Source: Methylocella silvestris (GTDB lineage Bacteria; Pseudomonadota; Alphaproteobacteria; Rhizobiales; Beijerinckiaceae). Taken from it: DNA of 51,903 nucleotides. Shown here piece by piece: positions 15,474 through 24,321 of this stretch. The position numbers and the translations under genes are program-made. Position 1 is the stretch's first letter; each line of letters opens with the position of its first letter. The notes under the pieces were generated by a model that saw only the letters and a program-made list of their open reading frames with translations, was not told where the DNA came from and did no database searches. The stretch is from contig NZ_PDZR01000025.1 in assembly GCF_002891535.1 (NCBI RefSeq), positions 1 to 51,903 of the forward strand. The letters are read 5' to 3'.

Positions 15474-17147
15474 TTATTGTCCCTGGTGCGCCTTGATTGC
15501 CGCCTCGATCTCGGCCTTGACGTTCTGCAGATTGAAGGACGCCGACGCTTGCATCGGCGGGAAGTCGATCGCCGTTTCGCCGAGTTTCGCAACTTCTTGC
15601 TGGACCAAAACGAAGCGCCAGAATTCGCGCGCCATGAAGTCGTTCATATAGGCGGGCGAAGAGTCGTTCAGGCTTTGCCCGCGCAGCGGCGAGAGCCGCT
15701 CGAACGGATCCTGCCGGATGTTGACGATGGTCGGCATGTCGGTTGCGACTTTTTCGCCCGGCCAGCCCCAGGGCTGTTGGAAGAACTGATATTTGAAATC
15801 GTCGAGCCGCAGCGCGCCAAGATGCGGTCCGCCGAAGTAGAAGATTTCATGACGCGCCGTCTTCGCCTTGCCGGTCAACAGGTCGAGCTGATTGTAGCCG
15901 TCGAGATGGTTCTTGTAGGTCTGCCCTTCGAGCTCGACGCCCTTCAGGAGCTTGTCCTTGATGTCCGGAACGCCGGCGGCGGCAGACAGCGTCGGCAGCC
16001 AGTCGAGACCGGAGAAGATGCCGTTCTCGACCGAACGCGGCTTCACCTTGCCCGGCCAGCGGATGATCGCCGGAACGCGGAAGCCGCCTTCATAGATGGT
16101 GCCCTTGGTCGCCTTGAACGGCGTCATGCCGCCATCCGGCCAGGTGAAGACTTCGGCGCCATTGTCGGTGGTGAAAATGACAATCGTGTTGTCGGTTTCC
16201 CCAATATCCTCAACATGCTTCAGAAGCGCGCCAATGCTGTCGTCCATCTGCGCCATGCCCGCCTCCTCGAGGCCGAAATTATCTGTCGCATTCATCTTCG
16301 CCTGATATTTCGGCGGCAGGAAGGTGAACACATGCATGCGTGTGGTATTGTGCCAGACGAAGAAGGGTTTGCCGTCTTTCTTCGCCTTGTCCATGAAGTC
16401 GCTGGAGGATTTGACGAGCACTTCGTCGAACGTCTCCATGTCATATTTGGCCTTGCGGCCTTCCTGCCAGCCCTGCTGGTCCTTCATGTCGGGGAAGGGC
16501 GCCAGCGGGCCTTCGTCGATGATCTTCTGCTTGCCGATCTTGCCCCAGCGCAGCTGCTCGGTCGGGTCATCCACGGCAGAGGCAAAACTGTGCACCAGGG
16601 TGCGGGGGCCGTATTTGTCCACCCAATCCTGCGGATAGGAATACCAATAGGGGTCGGACATGGCGTCGAGATGGTAGAGATAGCCGAAGAACTCGTCGAA
16701 GCCATGCACGGTCGGCAAGAATTTGTTGAGATCGCCAAGATGGTTCTTGCCGAACTGCCCGGTCGCGTAGCCCTGCGCCTTCAGCACGGTGGCGAGAGTC
16801 ACGGCTTCCGCGGGCAGCCCAATGTCTGCGCCAGCTTGGCCGACGGTGGTGAGGCCCGTGCGGATCGGCAGCTCGCCGGTGATGAAATTGGCCCGGCCCG
16901 CCGTGCAGCTCGCCTCGGCGTAGTAATCGGTGAACATCATGCCTTCGTCGGCGAGCTTGTCGAGGTTCGGCGTCTTGCCTGACATGATGCCACGATGATA
17001 GGCGCCGATATTGAACCAGCCGACATCATCGCCCATGATGACGAGAATGTTGGGCTTTTTGGCCGGCGCCTGCGCGAGGGCTGGCCCTGTCAAGGCCGCA
17101 AGCGTGACCACGAGCGCGCTGCTCGCGAGTGTCCGTCGAAGCGTCAT
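15474..17147 (-). CDS. Periplasmic arylsulfatase-family protein (sulfatase 1)
   Basis: 557 residues from ATG 17147 with AAGGGA 7 bases upstream. A signal peptide runs to about residue 26 (PALAQ). MGDDVG at 38-43 gives the paired calcium-binding aspartates. CTAGR at 81-85 is the C-x-A/P-x-R signature whose Cys becomes formylglycine. GKNHLGD and FTTDNGAEVF supply further active-site residues. It should hydrolyse sulfate (or phosphonate) monoesters in the periplasm. It is a close relative of the next gene, sharing AQAPAKKPNI, CTAGR and GYATGQFGKNHLGD, so the two arose by tandem duplication. No formylglycine-generating enzyme is in the window. Confidence 0.9.
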   Translation of the reverse strand: MTLRRTLASSALVVTLAALTGPALAQAPAKKPNILVIMGDDVGWFNIGAYHRGIMSGKTPNLDKLADEGMMFTDYYAEASCTAGRANFITGELPIRTGLTTVGQAGADIGLPAEAVTLATVLKAQGYATGQFGKNHLGDLNKFLPTVHGFDEFFGYLYHLDAMSDPYWYSYPQDWVDKYGPRTLVHSFASAVDDPTEQLRWGKIGKQKIIDEGPLAPFPDMKDQQGWQEGRKAKYDMETFDEVLVKSSSDFMDKAKKDGKPFFVWHNTTRMHVFTFLPPKYQAKMNATDNFGLEEAGMAQMDDSIGALLKHVEDIGETDNTIVIFTTDNGAEVFTWPDGGMTPFKATKGTIYEGGFRVPAIIRWPGKVKPRSVENGIFSGLDWLPTLSAAAGVPDIKDKLLKGVELEGQTYKNHLDGYNQLDLLTGKAKTARHEIFYFGGPHLGALRLDDFKYQFFQQPWGWPGEKVATDMPTIVNIRQDPFERLSPLRGQSLNDSSPAYMNDFMAREFWRFVLVQQEVAKLGETAIDFPPMQASASFNLQNVKAEIEAAIKAHQGQ

Positions 17148-17305
17148 GGACTGTCCCTTTCTCTTGATTTTGATGTGAATGACGGCTCGCTCGATGCAGA
17201 GCGTCTTTCGGGCCGAGAGCGTGATGCTAAAAGTTGTAGACTTTTCGACCTTTGCCTTTCTGCATTGCAAACAAACAAGGGCGCCTGCCTGCCCGTTGCG
17301 GACGA

Positions 17306-18892
17306 TCAATCTCCGCTCGGCTGCTGCATCTTTTCCATCGCCCGGTCGATAGAGAAGGTCGCCGCCTTCTGCCTCGGGGGAAACTCCTTGAAGGTCGCCA
17401 GGAAGTTGCCGACGTAGGTCTGGGCCGGCACCAGCATGAATGCGTGGTCGAGCAGCCAATCGTAGTAGGTGTTTGACGTGATATTGGCGCGCTCGTAGGG
17501 ATCGAGCCGAAGATTATAGATGAGCGGGACGCGTAGATGGGTGAAAGGCTCGGCCCAGACCTGCAAGGTTCCCGGCGCTCTTTGCTCGGCGAAAACGAAC
17601 TTCCAATTATCGTAACGAAGCCCGGTCAGATCGCCGTCGTCGGAGAAATAGAAGAATTCCTTGCGTGGTCCCGTTTTCTCGTCGCCGGTCAGATAAGGCA
17701 GCAGATTATAGCCGTCGAGATGCGCCTTGAAGGTTGTCGCGCCGGCCTTGTACCCGGTGAGCAGCTTCTCCTTGACATCGGGGACGCCCGCCGCCGCAAG
17801 CAGTGTTGGCAACCAGTCGAGATGCGAGACGATCGCGTTGGAGACCGTTCCGGGCTTGATCTTTCCCGGCCAGCGGACCATCGCAGGCACGCGATAGGCG
17901 CCTTCCCAGTTGGAGTTTTTTTCGTTCCGGAAGGGCGTCATTGCGGCGTCCGGCCATGAGTTCATATGCGGGCCATTGTCGGTCGAATACATCACAATGG
18001 TGTTGTCCTCGATGCCGAGTTCTTTCAGCTTGGCGAGAACGGATCCAACATTCCGGTCATGGTCGATCATGGTGTCGGCGTAGGGGCCAAGCCAGCGACC
18101 GGCCTGCCCGAGGCTCTCCGGTTTGGTATGCGTACGGAAATGCATATGGGTGAAGTTGACCCACAAAAATACCGGCTTGTTGGCCTTGACCTGCTTGTCA
18201 AGGAACTCGACCGAGCGGTTGGCGATGTCGTCGTCGATTGTCTCCATCCGCTTTTTGGTCAGCGGACCTGTATCTTCGATTTTTTGCGCGCCGTCGGGCA
18301 GGGCAAAACTATGCAAAACGCCGCGCGGTCCAAAATTCTTCCGAAAATTTGGAAACTCGGGATCGTTGGGCTTCGGATAATCGGGAAGCTCTGGCTCTTC
18401 TTCGGCGTTCAGATGGTAAAGATTGCCATAAAATTCGTCGAAGCCGTGAGCGGTCGGCAGAAACTCGTCCTTGTCGCCAAGATGATTCTTGCCGAACTGG
18501 CCGGTCGCGTAACCCTGGGCCTTCAGGAGATCCGCAATCGTCGGATCCTCTTTTCGCAAGCCAACATCGGCGCCCGGAAGCCCGACTTTGCTAAGGCCCG
18601 TCCGAAACACGCTTTGGCCCGTGATGAAAGCGGAGCGCCCCGCCGTGCAGCTCTGTTCGCCGTAATAGTCGGTGAACTTCATGCCCTGATCAGCAATTCC
18701 GTCGATGTTGGGCGTGCGGTAGCCCATCAGCCCGTCGGTATAGGCGCTAAGGTTCGACTGGCCAACGTCGTCGCCCCAGATGATGACGATATTGGGCTTC
18801 TTAGCCGGCGCCTGGGCCATGGCGGAAAAGCCTGACGCAGCCGCGGCCACAACCGCCAGCGCCGCCGTCAATAGTGGATGTCGATGGCTCAC
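17306..18892 (-). CDS. Periplasmic arylsulfatase-family protein (sulfatase 2)
   Basis: 528 residues, start taken as GTG 18892 because GGCAGGAAAC directly precedes it and it begins the signal peptide (cleavage near AMAQ, residue 27). GDDVG at 40-44 and CTAGRS at 82-87 form the metal and formylglycine sites; STDNGPHMNSW carries later metal ligands. It is the tandem paralogue of the gene at 15474-17147. The 158 bases between the two genes are long enough for a separate promoter. Substrate is unknown; the two differ through the 200-260 region, so specificity may differ. Confidence 0.9.
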   Translation of the reverse strand: MSHRHPLLTAALAVVAAAASGFSAMAQAPAKKPNIVIIWGDDVGQSNLSAYTDGLMGYRTPNIDGIADQGMKFTDYYGEQSCTAGRSAFITGQSVFRTGLSKVGLPGADVGLRKEDPTIADLLKAQGYATGQFGKNHLGDKDEFLPTAHGFDEFYGNLYHLNAEEEPELPDYPKPNDPEFPNFRKNFGPRGVLHSFALPDGAQKIEDTGPLTKKRMETIDDDIANRSVEFLDKQVKANKPVFLWVNFTHMHFRTHTKPESLGQAGRWLGPYADTMIDHDRNVGSVLAKLKELGIEDNTIVMYSTDNGPHMNSWPDAAMTPFRNEKNSNWEGAYRVPAMVRWPGKIKPGTVSNAIVSHLDWLPTLLAAAGVPDVKEKLLTGYKAGATTFKAHLDGYNLLPYLTGDEKTGPRKEFFYFSDDGDLTGLRYDNWKFVFAEQRAPGTLQVWAEPFTHLRVPLIYNLRLDPYERANITSNTYYDWLLDHAFMLVPAQTYVGNFLATFKEFPPRQKAATFSIDRAMEKMQQPSGD

Positions 18893-19027
18893 GTTTCCTG
18901 CCCCCTGTCGCCGAATTATAGACGCGCTATGTTTTCTTGGCCGGAGCATTTGGGAGAGCATGTCCACGGCGGATCGATTCGCTCAATCTGTCTCTTGATT
19001 AGATGGCCGGCCGGACGTTCCCTGCCT

Positions 19028-20467
19028 TCAACCAACTTTCTTGACAGGCGGTAGAACCCAGGAACCGTCAAGGATCGACGGGTTGTTCTCCTGCGGCCAA
19101 TACAGGCGCATCATCAAAATGAATTTGCCTTTGGGCGCGGGCAGCCAGTTCGACTCTCTGTCCGCGCCGGGCGATTCGTTCTGAATATAGAGGTCAACCG
19201 AACCATCGGCGTTAGTCTTGAGGTCCTGTCGCGGGCTGATCGAATAGCGGTTCAGCGGATTCTCGACAAAGAAATAAGCCGCATCATACATGGTCAGCGA
19301 CCAGAATCCCTTGACCGGCGGCGTCAGGCCCTTCTTGAAGGTGAGGATGTATTGTTCCGAGCCCATATAGTTGCGGCCGATCAAGCCGCCCGCATATTTT
19401 TGAGAGGTCGGATAGACAGCGTCCTGCGGACGGTTGGCGCCAAGGCCAATTGCCGTGACGAGCGCGCGCTGCAGATAGTTCGTCCCGTATAGTCCGGTCT
19501 TGGTGGTAAATCCCCAACCGTTGACGTTTTGCACATCGCCGTCGCTGTCCTTGAAATGCAGCATGATGCGGTCGAAGCCGACCTCCGGGACGCGCTTAGC
19601 GAAAGCCGGATCGAATTTGGCTTTATCGAAATCCTTGCCGGCCACGATGCCGATGGCCGCCAGCCTTTCGAGCAGTGGGGCGTCGGCTTCATAGGGAGGA
19701 TTGCTCTTCATCAGTTCGCAGAGCAGGGTGAAATATTCGACCGCATCCATGCGATTGACCTGCTCGCGCACGGCCGTCTTCATGTCGATCGACGGATCGA
19801 CCACGCCCGCCGGCGGCGTGTACTCCTTGCCATAGGCGCTAAGAGGGACGAGCGCGACCTGGTCCTGCAGCGCATGGACGATCTTATAGTCTTCCGGCGT
19901 ACCCGTGCAGTAAATGCGCCCCAGCAGCCAGACGAGATTCGTCGCCGACTTGTATTCCGTCACGCCGGACGGCAGCGCTCCAGTCCAGCCGGGGCCGGTG
20001 ATGGCGTAGGTTTGCGCGCCTGTCCCCGTCGTGCGCTTGCCGGGAACCTGAAAAACGCTGGTCCAGCCGTCGAGCAGGGGAAACAGGGCGTAGCGATCGT
20101 CCAACGCCGGAATGCTGAGCACCCAGGGTTCTTTGCCGACATCAAAAAAGGACGTTGTATAAAGCGTGTCGGCGTTCGGAGCCGTTACGTCGCGAAACTT
20201 GGCGTCAGGGTATTGGCGAAGCTTGATAACCTGGCCCATCGGGCCTTTCGTTCCAACCGGCGCAGCGACGTTGGTGATGACCCGCCGCGTCATTTCCATC
20301 GTCACCAACGGATAGCCGAAGGCATAGGCCTCGACAGCCAGAGCAAACTCTTCGGTGCTTTCGATCAGGTCAGAAATCGGCCCTTCAAATGCTTTGGCCG
20401 TAGAAACGATCGAAGCGCCGGCGAATAAGCTTAATCCTCCGGCTGAAATGGAGCGTCGCGACAGCAT
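19028..20467 (-). CDS. DUF1254/DUF1214-domain secreted protein
   Basis: 479 residues. The leader LSRRSISAGGLSLFAGASIVSTAKA looks like a twin-arginine signal, so export folded to the periplasm is likely. The N-terminal half has the DUF1254 pattern (AYAFGYPLVTMEMTRRV, APNADTLYTTSFFDV, DDRYALFPLLDGWTSVF). The C-terminal half is DUF1214 (GFWSLTMYDAAYFFVENPLNRYSISPR). The biochemical role of the family is not established. The start is ATG 20467 or the adjacent TTG 20470; AGGGGAG lies 8-11 bases upstream. Its neighbours are sulfatases, as in many alphaproteobacteria. Confidence 0.87.
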   Translation of the reverse strand: MLSRRSISAGGLSLFAGASIVSTAKAFEGPISDLIESTEEFALAVEAYAFGYPLVTMEMTRRVITNVAAPVGTKGPMGQVIKLRQYPDAKFRDVTAPNADTLYTTSFFDVGKEPWVLSIPALDDRYALFPLLDGWTSVFQVPGKRTTGTGAQTYAITGPGWTGALPSGVTEYKSATNLVWLLGRIYCTGTPEDYKIVHALQDQVALVPLSAYGKEYTPPAGVVDPSIDMKTAVREQVNRMDAVEYFTLLCELMKSNPPYEADAPLLERLAAIGIVAGKDFDKAKFDPAFAKRVPEVGFDRIMLHFKDSDGDVQNVNGWGFTTKTGLYGTNYLQRALVTAIGLGANRPQDAVYPTSQKYAGGLIGRNYMGSEQYILTFKKGLTPPVKGFWSLTMYDAAYFFVENPLNRYSISPRQDLKTNADGSVDLYIQNESPGADRESNWLPAPKGKFILMMRLYWPQENNPSILDGSWVLPPVKKVG

Positions 20468-20510
20468 CAATACTAAACTCCCCTATCGTCGAATCTTGTC
20501 GATACTCGGA

Positions 20511-20750
20511 TCAATCGGCGGACAGCGCAGAGGCGAGCTCCGCAGCGAGGCCGTCGACCAACTCCCGCAACTCCGCACAGCGCTCCTCGCGCTTCGGCCA
20601 TTGCGAAACCTCCCATGTCTTCAGGGCGTCCTCCGCTTCCGCAAGATCCTCGCAAAGAGAGGAAAATGAGTCGTCGAATGCGGCGCGCTGTTCGATCGCC
20701 CTCCGGTGTGACGGAAAGCGGCGTAAGGCGGCGGTGATGTTTCCTTGCAT
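20511..20750 (-). CDS. Small conserved helical protein of unknown function
   Basis: 79 residues starting MQGNITAALRRFPSHRRAIEQ. The pattern of an RRFPSHRxAI motif, then SLCEDLAEAEDALKTWE, then a charged helix ending RELVDGLAAEL resembles a small family found in proteobacteria; I cannot name a function. It is soluble and probably all-helical. It lies 43 bases upstream of the DUF1254 gene on the same strand, so they may be cotranscribed. The start ATG 20750 has a weak GGAT site before it. Confidence 0.6.
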   Translation of the reverse strand: MQGNITAALRRFPSHRRAIEQRAAFDDSFSSLCEDLAEAEDALKTWEVSQWPKREERCAELRELVDGLAAELASALSAD

Positions 20751-20995
20751 GTCGATGCATCCGCCGGTCGAGCGTGGCTTGCACGGTCTTGCTTCGGTAT
20801 GGCAGGCGATGCGCGCCTTGGGGAGTAGCTTCCCGTATCCTACGCCTGAACAGTTTATGTATTTGATGTGATAACTTGAGCTTTGCAGTAAAGGCGCTCT
20901 CGCGCGAGATCTCCTTGCAATTTTGCGTCAGAGCTTGCATCGATTGACCGGGAAATTAAACGAGCTCAGGCATATGAGCGCGCAAGGGAGCATGC
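20751..20995. promoter_or_regulatory. Divergent promoter region
   Basis: 245 bases between the minus-strand 79-residue gene and the plus-strand TPR protein. AT-richer patches near 20850-20900 probably hold the promoters for both directions. Specific boxes cannot be assigned by eye. Confidence 0.35.
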
Positions 20996-22807
20996 GTGTT
21001 GAGCAGCGAACTCGCGGCGGAAAGTGAGGGCCCTGGCTCTGCTCTCTCCCCCGAGAGCGTGCTGGCTCAGCTTGATCGCATTTTGTCCAGTCCCGAATTC
21101 CAGCTGCCCGAACGCGGGCGATCGTTCTTGCGCTATATCGTCTCGGAAAGTCTTGCCGGGCGGGCGCAGCGCATCAAGGCCTATACGATCGCCATCGAGG
21201 TGTTCGGCCGCGAGGAAGGTTTTTCGCAGGAGGATCCTGTCGTGCGGATCGAGGCGAGCCGGCTGCGGCGGGCGCTCGAACGCTATTATCTCATCGCCGG
21301 ACAGAGCGATCCCATCCGCATCGATATGCCCAAGGGCGGCTATGTTCCGACCTTTGCGACGCAGCTGCAATGCGCGAAGCACGCGCCGCCCGAGGCCCTG
21401 CCGCCAGGCGCGCCGCCGGACGCCGCGCCGAACGTCGCCGCCGAGCCCGAGCGACGCTCAGGCGCACAGAAAAACGCGACCGCGCTGATCGTTTTCCTCG
21501 GCCTGCTCAGCGCGGGCTATTGGCTGTTCCATTTCCCGGCGCCGCTACGCGCCCCGCCGGATGGGACGAAAACTGGCCCCCAGGCGCCGGTTCTGGCGGT
21601 CGCGCCCTTCGCAGATCTTGGCGAAGGGCCCTTGTCGAAGCTTTATGCCCTTGGACTTCGGGAAGAGTTGCTGACCGATCTGCCGCGCTTCAAGGAGCTG
21701 CGCGTTCTCGGCCGCGAGACGTCGAAGGCCTTGCCAGCCGAGGCGGAGGCGGCCCCCGTGCTGCAAAAGCTCGGCGTAGGCTACATGCTGACAGGCGCCG
21801 TGCGCGTCGCCGACGACCGGTTGCGCGTGACGGCGCGGCTGCTCGAGGCGGACAAGGGCGAGATCCTCTGGTCGCAGAGCTATGAGCAGAATCTAAGCTC
21901 CGGCGGGCTCTTCGCCATTCAGGCGGATATCGCAGGCAAGGTTGCGAGCGCGGTGGCGCAACCCTATGGCGTCATTGCACAGGCAGACGTCGCGCGCTCG
22001 CTGCGCCAGCCGCCCGACGATCCCGATGCTTATTTTTGCACTTTGCACTTCTATATCTATCGCGCGCAATTAAGCCCTGAAAAACATGCAGCGGCGCGCG
22101 ATTGCCTGGAAAGCGCCATCAAACGCTTCCCGGACTATGCGACCGCCTTTGCGATGCTCTCGATCATCTATCTCGACGAAGACCGTTTCCTCTATAATCC
22201 GCGTCCGGGAGCGCCTGCGGCGCTTGAGCGCTCGCTTGCCGCGGCGCGCAGAGCCGTCGAACTCGACCCCGCCAATGTGCGCGCGCAGCAGGCGCTGATG
22301 ACGACGCTGAACTTCAATCAGCGTTTAGCCGAGTCGCTTGAAGTGGGCGAGCAGGCGCTGGCGCTGAACCCCAACGACACCGAGCTTATGGGGGAGTTCG
22401 GAACGCGGCTGGCCTTGAGCGGGCAATGGGAGCGCGGAAAAGCCCTGTTGAGTCAGGCTCTTTCCCGCAACCCCGGCGGCTCGGCCTATTATCGTGGCAT
22501 GCTTGCTATCGTGAATTATATTGAGGGCGATGACCGGCAGGCGCTGATTGATATCCGCCAGTCAAATCTCCAGGCATTTCCGCTTTACCATCTGATCGCC
22601 GCCGTCGTTTATGCGCAAAATGGCCTCGACGCCGAAGCCAGGACCGAAGCCGACGCCTTCGTCAAAATGAACCCGAAGTTCATTCCAAATGTCGATGCGG
22701 AGCTGATTAAGCGCAATATAGGCCGTGATGATCGCGCCCATATGATTGCCGGCATGCGCAAGGCGGGCCTGACGCCGCCTCCCGACGCGGGCGCGCCCGG
22801 TCATTGA
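20996..22807 (+). CDS. Membrane TPR protein with FlgO/TolB-like domain
   Basis: 603 residues from GTG 20996 after AAGGGAG. Residues 20-120 form the cytoplasmic module seen at the N-terminus of many alphaproteobacterial TPR/adenylate-cyclase-like proteins (FLRYIVSESL, EDPVVRIEASRLRRALERYY, IDMPKGGYVPTF), which may bind DNA. One transmembrane helix lies at 162-180. Residues 195-310 resemble the FlgO/TolB N-terminal fold (LAVAPFADLGEG, LTGAVRVADDRLRVTARLLEA), and TPR repeats fill 340-570. No cyclase catalytic domain is present. It is the first plus-strand gene facing the sulfatase operon and may be a one-component regulator, which is inference. Confidence 0.75.
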   Translation: MLSSELAAESEGPGSALSPESVLAQLDRILSSPEFQLPERGRSFLRYIVSESLAGRAQRIKAYTIAIEVFGREEGFSQEDPVVRIEASRLRRALERYYLIAGQSDPIRIDMPKGGYVPTFATQLQCAKHAPPEALPPGAPPDAAPNVAAEPERRSGAQKNATALIVFLGLLSAGYWLFHFPAPLRAPPDGTKTGPQAPVLAVAPFADLGEGPLSKLYALGLREELLTDLPRFKELRVLGRETSKALPAEAEAAPVLQKLGVGYMLTGAVRVADDRLRVTARLLEADKGEILWSQSYEQNLSSGGLFAIQADIAGKVASAVAQPYGVIAQADVARSLRQPPDDPDAYFCTLHFYIYRAQLSPEKHAAARDCLESAIKRFPDYATAFAMLSIIYLDEDRFLYNPRPGAPAALERSLAAARRAVELDPANVRAQQALMTTLNFNQRLAESLEVGEQALALNPNDTELMGEFGTRLALSGQWERGKALLSQALSRNPGGSAYYRGMLAIVNYIEGDDRQALIDIRQSNLQAFPLYHLIAAVVYAQNGLDAEARTEADAFVKMNPKFIPNVDAELIKRNIGRDDRAHMIAGMRKAGLTPPPDAGAPGH

Positions 22808-22899
22808 CTGTCGAGTCAGATAGCCCGCCGTTGTCGAAGGCTGTAGAGCTTCAGTCGGAATTGCTTGCCACAGAACATACCCGATAATACTACCTCTCT

Positions 22900-23016
22900 G
22901 CAAAATTTACGCTAAAGGCCGATTGGTCTCGATTGAGGATCAGCAAACCGAACGAGAAACTCTCCCACATCAACGAGGTGCGGGCGGGCCTGAATTATCG
23001 TTTCGGCGGCTTTTGA
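22900..23016 (+). pseudogene. C-terminal remnant of an outer-membrane beta-barrel gene
   Basis: Reading from about 22900, the frame ends HINEVRAGLNYRFGGF followed by TGA at 23014-23016. The VRAGLNYRFGGF ending with terminal Phe is the standard last strand of alphaproteobacterial Omp25/Omp31-like barrels recognised by the Bam complex. About 38 codons remain and nothing upstream in frame extends the barrel, since the preceding 90 bases are the spacer after the TPR gene. It is therefore the tail of a deleted gene. Confidence 0.65.
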
Positions 23017-23123
23017 AACGCAGATCCACTCTGGGTCCTCGCGTCCGCGACGCCAATATCCACCTGGACATGGGCGGGGTAAATCAAGTTAATTCTTTCG
23101 GCCGGCCTATAAGGATAACTCAA

Positions 23124-23315
23124 ATGAAATCGACCATAAGCGCCGCCCTCGCCGCCTTCATCGTCATGGGCGCCATCATCGCGACAGTTGAAGAGGCGGG
23201 CGCCGTCGTCTGCGCCCGCGGAGTCTATCGCGCCGGCTGCGCAACGACGCGCGGCGCGGCCGTCGTGCGCCGGCCGCCAGTCGCGGTTCACCGTCGCGCG
23301 GTCATCGTCCGCTAG
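23124..23315 (+). CDS. Small secreted protein with CARGVYRAGC motif
   Basis: 63 residues from ATG 23124, AAGGA 9 bases upstream. A signal peptide covers about residues 1-30, ending AGA-VV. The mature part is VVCARGVYRAGCATTRGAAVVRR, with two cysteines seven residues apart that could form one disulfide, and a basic tail. Small proteins of this pattern recur in Rhizobiales, and I know no assigned function. It is followed by two HdeA-like genes on the same strand, so a shared role in envelope stress is possible. Confidence 0.7.
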   Translation: MKSTISAALAAFIVMGAIIATVEEAGAVVCARGVYRAGCATTRGAAVVRRPPVAVHRRAVIVR

Positions 23316-23429
23316 GCTTTCTCGCAAGGCGTCGCCGCTCGCGACGCAGACACGCCCCCTCCTTTCCCCTTCGAAGCTGGTCGTCGTCCTTTGACGCCGG
23401 CCCGCCAAAACACATGGAGACAAGACAAA

Positions 23430-23726
23430 ATGAAAAAACTCGTCACAGCGCTGGCGCTCGTCGGCTCGCTCGGCGCCGGCGCGGCGCAGGCCCAGGTCAT
23501 GATCGACATGCGCATGATTACCTGCGCGGAATTTACCGCCATGCCGCCGGCCGACGCCGCGCTGACAAGCGCCTGGCTCAGCGGCTGGTTCAACCAGAAG
23601 ATCGGCTCGACCACGGTTAACCTCGAAGGCTTCGCCAAGAATGTCGAGAGCGTAACCAAATGGTGCGGCTCCTATCCCAAGGAAACGGTCATGAGCGGGC
23701 TGCAGCGCGCTATCGCCCCGAAGTAG
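23430..23726 (+). CDS. HdeA-family periplasmic protein (copy 1)
   Basis: 98 residues from ATG 23430 with GGAGA upstream. The signal peptide ends GAAQA-Q (about residue 22). The mature part has the HdeA layout: ITCAEF near the start, SAWLSGWFNQKIG in the middle and KWCGSYPKETV near the end, with two cysteines for the single disulfide. HdeA proteins are acid-activated periplasmic chaperones in enterics; in alphaproteobacteria the role is less certain. It is 30 bases before a second HdeA-like gene with the same QVxxDMxxxTC start, indicating tandem duplication. Confidence 0.82.
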   Translation: MKKLVTALALVGSLGAGAAQAQVMIDMRMITCAEFTAMPPADAALTSAWLSGWFNQKIGSTTVNLEGFAKNVESVTKWCGSYPKETVMSGLQRAIAPK

Positions 23727-23756
23727 TTTCAAGCCCAACCGGATCAGGAAAACGCC

Positions 23757-24047
23757 ATGAAGAAAACAATCGCCGCCGCCATCCTCCTTGGATGTGGCTT
23801 CGCCCCGATCGCGCAAGCTCAAGTGATCGTTGATATGTCCTTGCTCACCTGCAAGCAGATGCTCGACGCGCCGATCGAACGCGCGCCCTTCATCACCGCC
23901 TGGATGGCCGGTTACTTTGGCGCGACCCAGGATCGGGCGACCGTCGACCTGCGTTACCTCGAACGCAACATTAAGGTCGCTACGGATTATTGCAAAGGCC
24001 ACCCGTCTGACAATCTGATGGCGGTGATTGAGAAGACCGCGAAGTAA
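23757..24047 (+). CDS. HdeA-family periplasmic protein (copy 2)
   Basis: 96 residues from ATG 23757, preceded by AGGAAAACGCC. The signal peptide ends APIAQA-Q (residue 21). The mature part has LLTCKQM, ITAWMAGYFGA and DYCKGHPSDNLM, giving the conserved pair of cysteines and the HdeA hydrophobic core. It is a diverged tandem copy of the gene before it. The two may form hetero-oligomers or respond to different stresses, which the sequence cannot decide. Confidence 0.82.
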   Translation: MKKTIAAAILLGCGFAPIAQAQVIVDMSLLTCKQMLDAPIERAPFITAWMAGYFGATQDRATVDLRYLERNIKVATDYCKGHPSDNLMAVIEKTAK

Positions 24048-24321
24048 CAGGCGCTGCGGCTCCCCCGCGGCCCGATGGGCGGCGGACAAACATGCATAAT
24101 ATGCCGGGCCCCGCGCTCCTTGCAGGCGTTTGCCGCCGCCCATAAGGCGCTCCAAGCCGACGTCAAACCCTGGCGCCGGCTTGCATTGGCCTCTGCCGCT
24201 GATCGCGCGCCAATCTGCGGCGCGCCCCCCATGCGACGTCCGTCAATACGCCCCCGCGGGCCTTCGATTTTTGGAGACAGGCCCATCCTGATAGCGCAGC
24301 ATGATCGAAGGTCAGGCTCAA

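Noticed and set aside
15408-16982. Plus-strand open frame of over 500 codons opposite sulfatase 1
   Set aside because: It mirrors the sulfatase coding frame, has no recognisable domain, and the minus strand has signal peptide, metal and formylglycine motifs.
22995-24155. Minus-strand open frame of 386 codons across the small secreted protein genes
   Set aside because: Three small plus-strand genes with signal peptides and ribosome-binding sites cover it; the minus product is arginine-rich without motifs.
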